DNA from: Anoplolepis gracilipes
Taxonomy: Eukaryota > Arthropoda > Insecta > Hymenoptera > Formicidae
Reading direction: 5' to 3'
Length of the DNA: 64,000 nucleotides
Assembly (NCBI RefSeq): GCF_047496725.1
Contig: NC_132977.1
Span: forward strand, 1,707,001-1,771,000
The notes under the pieces are model-generated. The model saw only the letters and a program-made list of their open reading frames with translations, was not told the origin of the DNA and did no database searches. Below are positions 24,971-35,655 of the stretch, in pieces. Within the stretch, counting starts at the first letter, position 1, and every line of letters starts with the position of its first letter. The position numbers and the translations under genes were made by a program.

Positions 24971-25948
24971 TCATTCTTCGGTCGCACATATAACAAGCCC
25001 CCTAGTGCAATACCAAAATGTAAAAAAGGTGACAATTGCGAGATAAACAAGAGGACCCGTACATCCTGTAAAGCCTGCCGACTGAAACGTTGCTATTTAG
25101 TTGGTATGTGCAAGGAAAAATCGAGGTACGGCCGACGTTCGAATTCACTTAAGGCAAAACAAGCACTGCAAGAGAGAAGAGATATACAGAACGAAAAGCT
25201 TTCCAACGATTCATCCGTTGATTCTAGTAATAAGAGTGACGTTGCGTCGACCACTCAGAGAACTTCAGCAAACGATATGAATCCTCCTAATAACGGACTT
25301 CCGAACAACGAATATGTCAATAACCAGTTGCAGATACCAACGTCGAATCAAGCTACATCATCGACGACAGATAATCAAATAGAATACGGAAGCTCCCCAG
25401 AAATTACAATAGAACAAACACTCAATTTCTTACGATTAAAGTACTTAATGAATTCAATGGCAAGAACCAACTTCAGCACTGACAGTCTCGATACGATAGT
25501 CGATAATGAACCCCGCCTTCTCGATGAAAACAGTTCAAGCCAAGTTTCGCCATTTACACTCACCAATAGGATGCACGAGCCAACATCGTCCACCTCTAAT
25601 GTACCGGTCAATGGCAGCATGATGTTTATGCATCCTCATAATCCTTATTTTAATCCATTTTCTGCGGCACCCAGTATGATCACACCAACGCCATACTCGG
25701 TGAGAGGTGGCGACTCACTTTTGGTCAGTCCTAATCCTGGTGGTCTTGCCGATGAGTCGGACGAACCAATGGATCTCAGCGTGCAGGCAAGTAGTAGCTC
25801 GTCACAACCTGAGTCATTCAACAACAAGAGAAAAATGGAGGATCAAATAAACATTAGCTCGTCTATGGATGAAAGCGTGGCAAACCCGCTCGATTTAACG
25901 CTCGCCCCTCCACCTGCTAAATTTTTAAGATCTACAAGGCGATATTAA
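24971..25948 (+). CDS. kni-like: Knirps-family nuclear receptor, terminal exon: zinc finger 2, knirps motif and repressor tail
   Basis: Encodes residues 27-351, counting from the exon at 7601. It opens SFFGRTY, completing the P-box recognition helix. The second zinc finger uses Cys43, Cys49, Cys59 and Cys62 (C-x5-C-x9-C-x2-C), followed by CRLKRC. SRYGRRSN (77-84) is diagnostic of the knirps family (NR0A), but the following box is divergent, reading SLKAKQALQER where Drosophila proteins have WFKIHCLLQE. The rest is Ser/Asn/Pro/Thr-rich and probably disordered, apart from a hydrophobic helix-like stretch at about 174-189. There is no ligand-binding domain, as expected for the family. PMDLS (292-296) is the CtBP-recruiting motif known from Drosophila Knirps, and PLDLT (332-336) is a second match. 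The TAA is at 25946-25948. The acceptor TTACAG ends at 24970; apparent in-frame codons before it are intronic. Role: DNA-binding repressor in the nucleus. The exact paralogue (knirps, knirps-related, eagle or a lineage-specific one) is unresolved. Confidence 0.95.
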   Translation, partial: SFFGRTYNKPPSAIPKCKKGDNCEINKRTRTSCKACRLKRCYLVGMCKEKSRYGRRSNSLKAKQALQERRDIQNEKLSNDSSVDSSNKSDVASTTQRTSANDMNPPNNGLPNNEYVNNQLQIPTSNQATSSTTDNQIEYGSSPEITIEQTLNFLRLKYLMNSMARTNFSTDSLDTIVDNEPRLLDENSSSQVSPFTLTNRMHEPTSSTSNVPVNGSMMFMHPHNPYFNPFSAAPSMITPTPYSVRGGDSLLVSPNPGGLADESDEPMDLSVQASSSSSQPESFNNKRKMEDQINISSSMDESVANPLDLTLAPPPAKFLRSTRRY

Positions 25949-26285
25949 TTTAACCTAGTCCGAAGTTTCAAGCAATTTCAAGACAAATTATTTCAACAAG
26001 TTCGAGAGAAATGTTTGACAAGAATTTACAATAGATGAATTCAGTGCTAAATTTATTGACGAAGCAAAAAGAGGGTAATAATGTAGCAACAGAGGGGATT
26101 ACTTCCGCGATGAGAAGACAATAATGATGCTAATTGTGAGGAAATGTCAGTGGTTTCATCACTGGTAGGCATCATTATAAGAATGTCTTCATTTTATACA
26201 AAGGAGTTCGGAATATATAATATATATCATTTCTTTCAGATCAGCTGAGTTATCCGTATCACAACCTTTGTACAGAGTCGTTTCA

Positions 26286-26291
26286 AATAAA
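26286..26291 (+). terminator. Candidate proximal polyadenylation signal AATAAA
   Basis: Canonical hexamer 338 nt after the stop codon, in an AT-rich context. Cleavage would be expected 10-30 nt downstream. Confidence 0.45.
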
Positions 26292-26899
26292 CTAAAAATA
26301 ATATATAATTATTCTTTTCAAATATTATTCCTGACATAACTATATAGAACAATATATTACAGCCATATCTATTTCGAAATTTTGATAAATTCAGTCATTT
26401 TTTATCAATGCCATTTTAAATAGAACAACAGATAAGCACAAGATCAGTTACATTATTTACATATAGATAGTCGAAAAATTGATTAGGTATGAAGAATTGT
26501 TCTTGTTAATAAGATAAACATAAAAATTATATAAAAAATTACATAGTAAGCCAGAGACAATGAAATAGTATTTTGACTAGTAGCTAAATATTTAAACTTT
26601 TTGCATTAGTATATCTATTCTCAGTTGCGGAAGCTAAAAATCTCTTACTCAATTGTCACGAAAAAGACGTAAATTTAAAAATATATATCTGAACATTCGA
26701 TTTGAGATTCGATGTAATTAATAATACGTATCCTCTTTTCTTGACGCTAAGGTAAAACGGCTGTATATTTTTTGAACATATGAAACGAATTCACATGACA
26801 TTATTAATAATTTATTTCTTTGGCAGTAGAAAACTAGTAAGTTTAATTTGTTTAGAATGCATTCTTACGTACATTACATTTATGTCAATGATGCGGCTC

Positions 26900-26912
26900 A
26901 ATAAAAAATAAA
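26900..26912 (+). terminator. Candidate distal polyadenylation signals, two AATAAA
   Basis: AATAAA at 26900-26905 and again at 26907-26912, followed by a T-run and then GTATAAAAAA. The paired hexamers with U-rich downstream sequence make this a good alternative 3' end. Confidence 0.45.
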
Positions 26913-27580
26913 TTTTTTTGCAACCGTATAAAAAAACCTATTACATAAAAAGATTAAAATAAAGATAGACAATACAGATAATTACATATTTATATTGAAT
27001 TAAAACTAATAACAAATATTTTCTATCTATTATTTGTTATATACATTATGATAATATAAACTATTGTACTTAGCTACAATTTTGCTTAACAAATTTCCGT
27101 GATACAAGTAGAACAAATAGTGACAGTAGTCAATCATTCCTTATTTTTACGGATTTCATTTTTAAAGATTTATGCTCGAATTAAAAGCAATTTCTCTATA
27201 TGGCCACTACCGTTCTTGTGAACATTGGCTTTTGATTGAATCGCGGACTTGTAAGTTGTCTATGTTATATTGTCATGGCATAAATAATTGAAACAATTAA
27301 CATAATTAATAACAAAAAAATTATTGATTATTATTATAATAATAATATTAACTATTGATTGTTAACAATAATAATATTAATAGACATTATCCTAATTAGC
27401 TTAATGTTTTAATTATTTATATTTATATTGTAAATTTATATATAATAATATCTTTAATATGCACCAGTTCGCACTAGTTCATTTAATCGAATTCGTTATA
27501 AATTTTCACATACACACGTGCATAATTCTTCCAAAATGTTGAAAGTTTTAACAACATATTTAATTTTGATTGCAATACAA

Positions 27581-27647
27581 CATAGGTTTTTTTTGTATAT
27601 AATAGGTTTTTTATATAATAAGTTTTTTTATATGATAGGTTTTTTTA
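27581..27647. repeat. Degenerate tandem repeat of ATAGGTTTTTT type
   Basis: Four imperfect copies of (A/G)ATA(G/A)GTTTTTTT separated by TATAT-rich spacers. Likely slippage-derived. Confidence 0.65.
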
Positions 27648-28104
27648 TAACAGATTTCTTTTATATATATGGTAATGGATTACATGATATACTTATGTAG
27701 AATTTAATTATTTATTATCGCAAAATATGCATTTTCTAAACAGATTTTTACATACAGAAAAATCTGGAAAAATTCGAACTACTTATAGTCAAGAATATTA
27801 ATATTAAGATACCAGATACCAGATACCAAAAAATCATTATCAAAGAAATTGCCTCAAAGTAGATTTGAAATTAAATCTGACTAATAAGCGTTTTATATAT
27901 AATTATTTTTATAAATATTTAAAATTTAATGATAAATCCTGTTAATATCGTATTTAACTAATGTTATTTTATTATTTTTTTATCAATGTATTGTATAAAT
28001 GTAATAAACAAAGTGCACAAAATATTTAAAGGTATTCAAAATTTTTTCCAAATTTTTGCAAAATTCGAATTTCCACAATCTCTCTCTCATCTAATATATA
28101 TATA

Positions 28105-28146
28105 ATATCATATATCATATATCATATATCATCTATCATCTATCAT
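28105..28146. repeat. Six tandem heptamers, ATATCAT x4 then CTATCAT x2
   Basis: Perfect 7-bp periodicity with one variant base that splits the array into two homogeneous halves, as produced by slippage after a point mutation. Confidence 0.85.
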
Positions 28147-28653
28147 CTAAAAATCATTTAATTACACACCTAATAGCATCTAAAAATTACCTAATTACAT
28201 GTCTAATTACTACATGTATTCTTATGCAATAAAAGTCATATCGTCGATTATCTTAAAAAATGTATATTATGTATATAAATAATTTAGAATCGTCGTTTAG
28301 ATCGATATAGAATAAATCATCTTCATGAATGAATCTATCGTGTAAAAAGATTTATCGGAACTGAACCGGAGTAGTTTGGACTTTCGTGGAAACACTGGTC
28401 GCTTTCTCTTTAAAGCAGTTCGTGAAAGATACACGTTCAGCAATTTCCCGAAGCGGTGACAACAAGAGAGGAACGGAGCAGATCATGCGAGTATAATGCG
28501 TCAAATAGAATGTCAATGGCTCTCTTGGGACACGATAGACAAGATAGCGCAGTGAAGGCGATAGTCAACGAAAACTCGCTTCCACTCTAAACAGCGGCAC
28601 CGGTAAGAAATCATGGATGATCGCACAAGCGGTTTACTGTTCTGCAGGATTTC

Positions 28654-28672
28654 TTTTTTTTTTTTTTTTTTT
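28654..28672. repeat. Poly-T run, about 19 nt
   Basis: T homopolymer in the downstream flank. Confidence 0.85.
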
Positions 28673-29406
28673 ACTTAACCGTACTTCCTGATTAAGCAAA
28701 TTAATAACTCGAAGAGACAACCGTAATGACGAGCTAATTGATTGCGTAAAACGTGGTGTTCACGTAAAACTACCGTCGAAACTATGAGTAATAAGCCGTG
28801 TCACCGTGTAATTATTAATTCCTAGATTTGTTGACGGTTTTATAAAGTGGCTCTATCCATTTCGTTTATAAAAATTTCACTGGAATCGACGACAGGCACA
28901 TCGCGCGTGCACAGTAAGAAATAGATTTCGTGTGGAATCATAATCATCTGCTTGATGTCGACACGTTTCGACGATGAGGCAATATTAATCTTTCGCGGTA
29001 TTTTTATTTGAATAACACATTTATATCGTACATATGATGTGCTTGGCGTAACGGCATATATATTTTCTCTATATATACATTCTACTCAAATTAGTTACGA
29101 AACTTCAAGAGATGTTATCGCCGCTGCAATTTCGAATATGCCTATTACATACATGATACAAGAAACACATGATATATATAAGAGCAGAAATATGTTATTT
29201 CTATATCTATAATGATAAGCAGCGCTCAATTAACAGTAGAAACAAACGGGATGATTAAGTCTACGCTAATTAAGTCATGGTTAAATTACGATAACATCTG
29301 ATTTAATATATCTATGTACATATCTATGTAAGCTTCGAATTAAAATAATTTCTGTATTTATGCAAATATATACATTTTATCAGAAAGTCCTATATCTCTT
29401 TAATTC

Positions 29407-29798
29407 TTATCGTAAAAATAAATTGAAGACGAGATTACGGGAGATTGGCCAATCCTTGTACTTCCCGGAGAAGTGAGGTAGTCGTATCCGGGGTAGAGTA
29501 GTTCGAGGCGCGGAGGACTGGAGCGGATAGTTGTGAGACGTGTCTCTGTTCTGGAACGCTTTTAGCTGCTCAAGGAGTATCCCCTTCTGTTGCAAGTAAA
29601 TCTCCTCAGCAAGAAAGGGTAAGTCCTGCTGGTCAAATTTACTTCACTTCTTTTCAGACTCTGGAGGCAAGCTTCGACGAAGCCCTGAATGATTTTGGCA
29701 GCTTCGGCCTTGCGGAGATTCTCGCAAGTGCAGGCGATCTTCCCGAAGAGATTCACTTGCGCATCGGCCAATAGTCTCATTTCACTACTCATTGTCAC
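29407..29798 (-). mobile_element. BEL/Pao retrotransposon relic, frameshifted gag fragment
   Basis: Two overlapping - strand frames together resemble the N-terminal part of a BEL/Pao gag polyprotein. The upstream frame (29562-29798) has an ATG context and carries an AKIIQGFVEA-like helical region. The downstream frame (29407-29595) carries LPRIRLPHFSGKYKDWP, close to the LPxIxLPxFSG-xxxxWPxF signature of the gag-associated DUF1759 region. The reading passes between frames near 29636-29644, so a one-base indel has broken the gene. A second disruption follows the WP motif. No protease, reverse transcriptase or integrase was seen. It is a dead 5' fragment lying antisense to the nuclear receptor gene, downstream of it. 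Confidence 0.78.
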
Positions 29799-29834
29799 CC
29801 GTTATTTATTTATTTTTTTTTTCTTTTGCAGGTT

Positions 29835-30260
29835 GTACATTTACCAGCACTTAGGAAGCACACCGGTATCCACTCTCGTACAGTTCAATACCCGGTTACG
29901 AATCAGACTCGAATCAAAAAATTATGTGCGAAAAGCAGACACAGTAACTTTATTCGCACCCACTTGTCGCGACGAAGGGTACCGCGCGGAGGAGCCGGCG
30001 TACGCTTTCGTTCTTGGTTGGAATAGCGCGACGTAGACAGTCGAATTTGCCAACTGAGAAGCAGCATCTTGACCCGCAAGCAACCCGCGAGCTGTGGAAC
30101 TTTAGCAAGTTCTTAGCAAAGTAATAGAAACAAGAATAACACCCTACCGCTCTGTAGCTCGGGATCAAGTGCGATGGAACGGTCGCTCGAAGGAGATTTT
30201 ATAGTATAATTGTTCTGGAATATTCGAAAATTTTTGAATATTCTTTGTTGTTATTTTTCA
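29835..30260 (-). mobile_element. Possible 5' LTR or leader of the BEL/Pao relic
   Basis: Immediately upstream (on the - strand) of the gag fragment. Read on the - strand it has TATAAAA (30203 down to 30197) and, about 245 nt later, AATAAAG (29954 down to 29948). That order is expected in an LTR: promoter, then polyadenylation signal. The edges, target-site duplication and primer-binding site could not be identified and no second LTR copy was seen, so this is tentative. Confidence 0.3.
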
Positions 30261-33200
30261 GAGTCAACTACTGTTAAGGTAACTTGCTAAATGTTGTTGT
30301 TTTTCTCCTTCGGGCGACCGTTTTGCGACAAGCTACGTTTAAATTCGGCTACCCTGTCGCCTACTATTGGCGGAGCGCGGCTTTCGAAGAGCGCTCCGAT
30401 TTGTCAGCGCGCCGGGATGCGCGCAGGAGACGCGGTGGTTTTATTTTTTAATTACCCTTTGTCACCCATACGCTCGATACGCGCGAGCAATGACGATAAG
30501 CTTTGATTATCGTTAATAAGGCCTTATAAATGAATTTTAGTCTTCTAGACATAAATATAAAAAACTTTTTTTAATTTATCAATTTTATGATGTCATAAAC
30601 AAGTTGAGAAGAAACCGCGTTGTTGAGTGCGATGCGAGAGGGCTATCGTCGGATAGACTTTACCATGAAGTATACAGCTTATACAGTTCCCTGGCGTGCA
30701 CGTAGAGCGTTAGGGGTTAACGAGGGCCGATCGTGCGATCGGTCGATCTTTCCCAAGAGCCGAGGCGGCCCAATTAGAAGGCACATAAAAGCCGGGCGCA
30801 TAATCAGCAATTTGTATTGTCGAAGGATAAAAACAAACGCGCGTGTTGGCTCACTCACTCGCGAAAAGTAACCTCATTCTGTCTCTCTCGTTCATTGTTC
30901 TCTTCTGCACGCCCACCCTCTCTTTTGAAAACCCACTTTGCAAAATAACTTTATACATAAGATGAACAACGTCAAATGAGAGGATGAGAGGTAAAGAGCT
31001 GCGCGGTGCGTTCGTTGACGGTGTCGGCTCGATGGACTTGAGAGAGGAAAGACGAGAGGAGGCCTGGCACCCGATTAAGCTATGCAATCGCCAATTATCG
31101 GCAATTTGATCCGGTTATAACTCAATTTAAAGTAATTGGGCCGCGTCGAGCGGCTCCGTTCCTCAAGAGTCTCTCGTATGTATTAAGACGCCTCACTTAT
31201 GCACACATACATATGTACTCGCGTGAGTTTACGTGTGTGCACATACAACGTACGGCACGTATGAGAGAAGGAACGTAGAAGGTAAAGAGAGAAAAGGCGA
31301 AGAAGGGGTAGAAGAGAAGACGTCCCGAAGAGCAAGCGCTATAGCTTGCATTTAAGAGACTCAGTCTGGATGCTTTTAGCGCCCTTCGATGATCGTAAAT
31401 TACTGATTGGCCGGCATGAACGTGCACGTCGACGTGTGGAGCGCGACGATACTGAAATCTTTTTCGCGAACGCACTTGATGGACGTACATACCTGCGCAT
31501 ATACACGAATAGAGCAAGACATTATTTCGAATTTCGTTTTCCCATTGCGCACTCCCGATTCGTTTTCGTCGTATTCTACGATGCTCACGATTTCTCTAAA
31601 TTAATTTGGTTTTGTGAAAGTGAAAAATTATGCGAAATCTGAGAGATGAAATTAAAGAAAATTATATTATTTATGAAGCATTATTATTTATAAAGAAAGA
31701 AGTATGGATAAGTAATCAGATTTACGACGATTCTGACAAAGGAGACAACATCAAAATGTGTGAACAAATTAGCTAGTAGTAAGAAAGCGCCATTATTTCT
31801 GATGAGTCTTTTTTCGATACAAGGCAGACACAATATAATCAGTAAATTGCTATTCTCCCGTTGCTATTCGACTACTGCACTTTTTGTCAAGTACTTTTTA
31901 CTTACGCCAATCTTTCGTTCATACTATAATCAAACATGGCAATTTGTAACGACCTTGTGGCATCATGCTTCTAATCACCACTTTATTTCTTTTTCACCTT
32001 TCTCGTTCCATTACACTTTTTTTCGATCACCTCTTTCTATCCTTGTATTCTCCACATTCCGAGCGCCTAGTTTCGTAAAATAGCTGTGCCGTGAAATAGC
32101 TGAGCGCGTGAGACCGTTATGTCCGGTGGCAGGTTCGCACCCATTGACAAATTTGACGAGGCACGCAACCAATCGGTCTCAACCGGCGTTAATCGATACA
32201 GCGATCGGTTCATTAGACGAATCGTTTCTCCCTCGCGGCCGCGAACCAGGCAAGCTCGATCGATATTGGCTTTTCGATCACGTCCAGTCTGGCGGAAATC
32301 TGTGCAGCGCCGCCGATGACTTTCTTCATCAGTCTCGCATTTCGATCGAGACTGATCTAGCGGCAATAATTTTTTTATGTCTCTAGGATTTTACAAGCAA
32401 ATTGTGTCGAAAATATTTTTTTAACTACGTAGATATTTAAAGGAATCAATTTCGTATTTATAATATTATAGAACTTGCAATATAAATTTTCGCAGGAATA
32501 AAAAATTTCTAATAAAAGCGTATGGAAACAAATTATTTTTTTGTTCGTGATGAAATAAAAAAAATTAAAAATATAAAAGTATTTTTTAATGTTGTAACGC
32601 ATTTTAAATAAAAATTAAATTGACATGCAAACTATTTAAATAGAAACACTTGTATCATGTAGTAATAAAAATTCAAATTATATTTCTTCAGGATCGTGTA
32701 TTATACACGTGTAATCTGAGTTCAAATGTTTGCAATTATTCAATTTCTTTTTATATATATATATATATTCCATAATTTCACGTGCTTCCGTTTTTAAATT
32801 TGTTTCGTCTATTTTCGTATAGAATTATCGTTTTTAAGTAAAAACTCACGTTCGTACACAATAGGAAAAACTGTCTTAAAAAATTAATGAGATATAAGTG
32901 CATACATTATGTATGTAGTGACTATACAAAAATTGGAAATGAGAAAAGAGAAATTTAAATTAAGTAAACGTGTGTAGCTTAATTGCTTTAATCGGACTAT
33001 TAAACCGCAAAAAAATGTAAATTGACAAACTTCACGTTTCAGCATTATACAGCTCCGCCTCTCCTTAAACTCGCTTCCCGCAATTCACTGCATTGTTCCT
33101 GATGAGAATCTCGTTTCGCGGCAGATTTCGCGTGCGGTTTCTATCTGTCGCTAGGCGCGAAGCAATTTCCGTGAAACCCCATTAACCCTTCGTAGATGAA

Positions 33201-33390
33201 CGACGGGGAAGTGGAAGGAGACGGCGCAAAGGTTTCAGAAAAGGATAAGAAGAATCGTGTGGAAGGAGGAAGACGCGGTGGATCGCACTTGTCGCTTGCC
33301 ACGCCGGTGTGTTGCGAGGCCTCCTCTATGCAGCACGGCGCGATGTTTCACCGTGAAACAGAAGGAAGGCGGAGTAGGAGGAGGAAGAGC

Positions 33391-33467
33391 AAGAAGAAGA
33401 AGAAGAAGAAGAAGAAGAAGAAGAAGAAGAAGAAGAAGAAGAAGAAGAAGAAGAAGAAGAAGAAGAA
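33391..33467. repeat. (AAG)n triplet repeat, about 25 units
   Basis: About 77 bp of uninterrupted AAG/CTT, extended on both sides by purine-only sequence. Homopurine mirror tracts of this type (GAA/TTC) can form triplex DNA. The poly-Lys, poly-Arg or poly-Ser frames across it are not considered genes. Confidence 0.92.
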
Positions 33468-34009
33468 AAAGAGGAAGAAGAAGTGGCCCTTGCGAGGCGA
33501 GGGGTCACAGTCGCTTATGTAAACCATATAGAAGCGTACACTATCTAGCGGCGCGCCGTTTATCTAATAATATTATGGTGCAGCACCAGCGCGGTCCATA
33601 AGAGACGCTCGAGATGCACCAGCCGCGGTGGTTCGCAGGCACACGTACGTACACGCGGATATCCCGTGCAACGCTTACATATACAACGGGAAAAAGGCAA
33701 GATTCCGGCGCGGAGGGTAAATTCTCCTTCTCGTGCATCGTCCGGGCAGACGCAAGGTGTGCGCTTTCGCGTCTGTGGGGGTGTGCGAGCACTTGTTTCG
33801 ATGTTATCAGCTGATATTCCGCGCGATAACCGGTATGCGCGTGTGCGCGCACGCGCGCAACAACTCACGATATTATCATTGCGGAACCGAGCGTTTTTCC
33901 ACGCCGTGCGCTGGGAACGCGCGGAAAGTGCTATCTCGTCGGAAGGATGAGACCGCGCAGCGTGGGCGATACATTTAATTTCAGCGAAGGAGGAGGTCCT
34001 ATACGACGA

Positions 34010-34035
34010 TAGTAATTAATTATAGTAATTAATTA
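34010..34035. promoter_or_regulatory. Perfect 13-bp tandem duplication with TAATTA homeodomain cores
   Basis: TAGTAATTAATTA occurs at 34010-34022 and again at 34023-34035. Each unit carries TAATTA, the core bound by Antennapedia-class and paired-class homeodomains. The duplication is seen directly; regulatory use is inferred. Confidence 0.35.
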
Positions 34036-34666
34036 TTGCAATTCCCTTCGAGCTTTCACTTTGCTGAAACGCGAATTCACTTGGAAAACAAGCTTCGCTT
34101 AATATATCGAACATGATAGCATCATTTTTTTTTTTTTTTTTTATTAGATAAAAGTCTCTATAGAAAATCTAATAATATATCAATTTATTCGCAATCGTAC
34201 GTGAGAAGATAAATAAAAGTAAAATGTTAACTCGCTATTTGTTTCATCGCTTCTATTTACGGAACTCGTTCTCTCGATACGACAATGTTAAAATTAGCAC
34301 GGGCATTAACAAAAACAAGGCGTATAAATGCTCATCGAAAGTCCCGCGATAGTTTCGAGGCGCGTCGAGAATGATTAGACGTTCGGCGTTTTACTCTTTC
34401 GCCGAGAAGTACGGCCGTACTTTTTTCCAGCGTAACTCGTCGCCAGGAATGGTCATCCAGCACGCAACCAGTAGCACACGCGACGCATTAATTCCAGCAT
34501 TTTTCTGCTCTTCTTTTCCGTCTCGGCATTAACCTTTAAAGCAGGCGCGTGATTGCGACCGATCACGCGTGCTGTCCGTTAAATCGCCTATCGTTCCACT
34601 TTGCGCACGCGGCGCGCTCTGAACTCGGTACGATTTTTGCCTTCTTAATTCGATTCGGTCGTGTTG

Positions 34667-34695
34667 TAGTGTAACCGCGCCGCGCGGTTACACTA
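34667..34695. repeat. 29-bp perfect palindrome with one central base
   Basis: TAGTGTAACCGCGC (34667-34680) is followed by C and then its exact reverse complement (34682-34695). A 14-bp perfect arm is very unlikely by chance in this length of sequence. Confidence 0.85.
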
Positions 34696-35630
34696 TATAG
34701 TATCCCTGAAGGAACGCGATCATACACGCGGCTAACGATCATCAACCTCTCTTGGTATTAACCTCCACCGCCGAACCATAATGGCGGTCGATCACGCGTG
34801 GCCGGTCTTAAATCCGCGCCGCTTTTTTCTAGGATCTACCACTATTTCCAATTTTTTGTTGTTTCCAATTTCACATTAATATAGAGCGTTTCATCGGAAA
34901 CAAAGGCTGCGCCAAAAGCTTTTAAATGTGCCGTCCCCTTGATCTTTAAGATCGCGTTCTCCAATTTTACGATTCGTGTAATATCTCTCTTTCGATACGT
35001 GTTTGAATATACATCAAGTTAGAAAAATTTATTTGCTAGAAAAAAGGAGAGAGAAACAATCAAATCGTTGCAACTATGCTATTGTCTTCAAAACGATGAA
35101 ATAAAAGAGAATTCAAGCGAATATTCTCGTTTATATTTCCATGCGTCTATTATTTTATATTCTTAAATAATCGAATTAAATTCGATAATCAAGCGAAAGT
35201 CAATTATTATTCGTCTATTCGCGGCGCAAACGTAAAGCTCCATAAGGAACGACATCTCCGCGGAGGTCTCGACGCCGTAGGAAAAATAAAACGAATCGAT
35301 AAGAACGCCAGATGCGTTTACAGTGGTATGCAAGATATACATACTATTCTCTCATAAGCGAAACTCAATTGTCGTACGGTATAAAGATAATTGCGCGCGA
35401 CTAGTACCATATATACCACCGAGAGGCGAGTAAGCCGGTCGTAAAGATCGATGGTCTCTCTCGATGAAGTCGCCGGGCATCTTCACGCATAAGCCCCGTG
35501 GATGATGCGTCGAAGGAGATTAACGCGCTAAAGCGAGGTGCGGTCAAACCGACGGATATAACGTCGAGAGCACGTTGGAAAGAACACCGGGAGGAAGGCG
35601 GCAAATGATGTTTATCCGCGCCGCGTCAAG

Positions 35631-35655
35631 ACGCGACGCGACGCGACGCGACGCG
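35631..35655. repeat. Five tandem copies of ACGCG
   Basis: Perfect pentamer array followed by TCGCG, in CpG-rich sequence. Confidence 0.85.

Larger units (their letters stand above)
25949..26920 (+). other. Probable 3' UTR of the knirps-like gene
   Basis: AT-rich non-coding sequence directly after the stop codon, with candidate polyadenylation signals at 26286 and 26900. The true end cannot be decided from sequence alone. Confidence 0.6.
26921..29400. other. AT-rich downstream flank, no gene seen
   Basis: Very AT-rich sequence with short degenerate repeats. A more GC-balanced block at about 28.3-28.9 kb contains no recognisable coding exon. Confidence 0.6.

Noticed and set aside
28105..28146. 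Regular short repeats that might suggest a CRISPR-like array
   Set aside because: A 7-bp tandem satellite without spacers, in eukaryotic DNA.
30220..30246. Two GAATATTC palindromes resembling heat-shock elements
   Set aside because: Functional elements need three or more correctly phased GAA units; the spacing here does not fit.
33196..33601. Frames with poly-Lys, poly-Arg and poly-Ser runs
   Set aside because: All arise from the AAG repeat read in different frames and strands.
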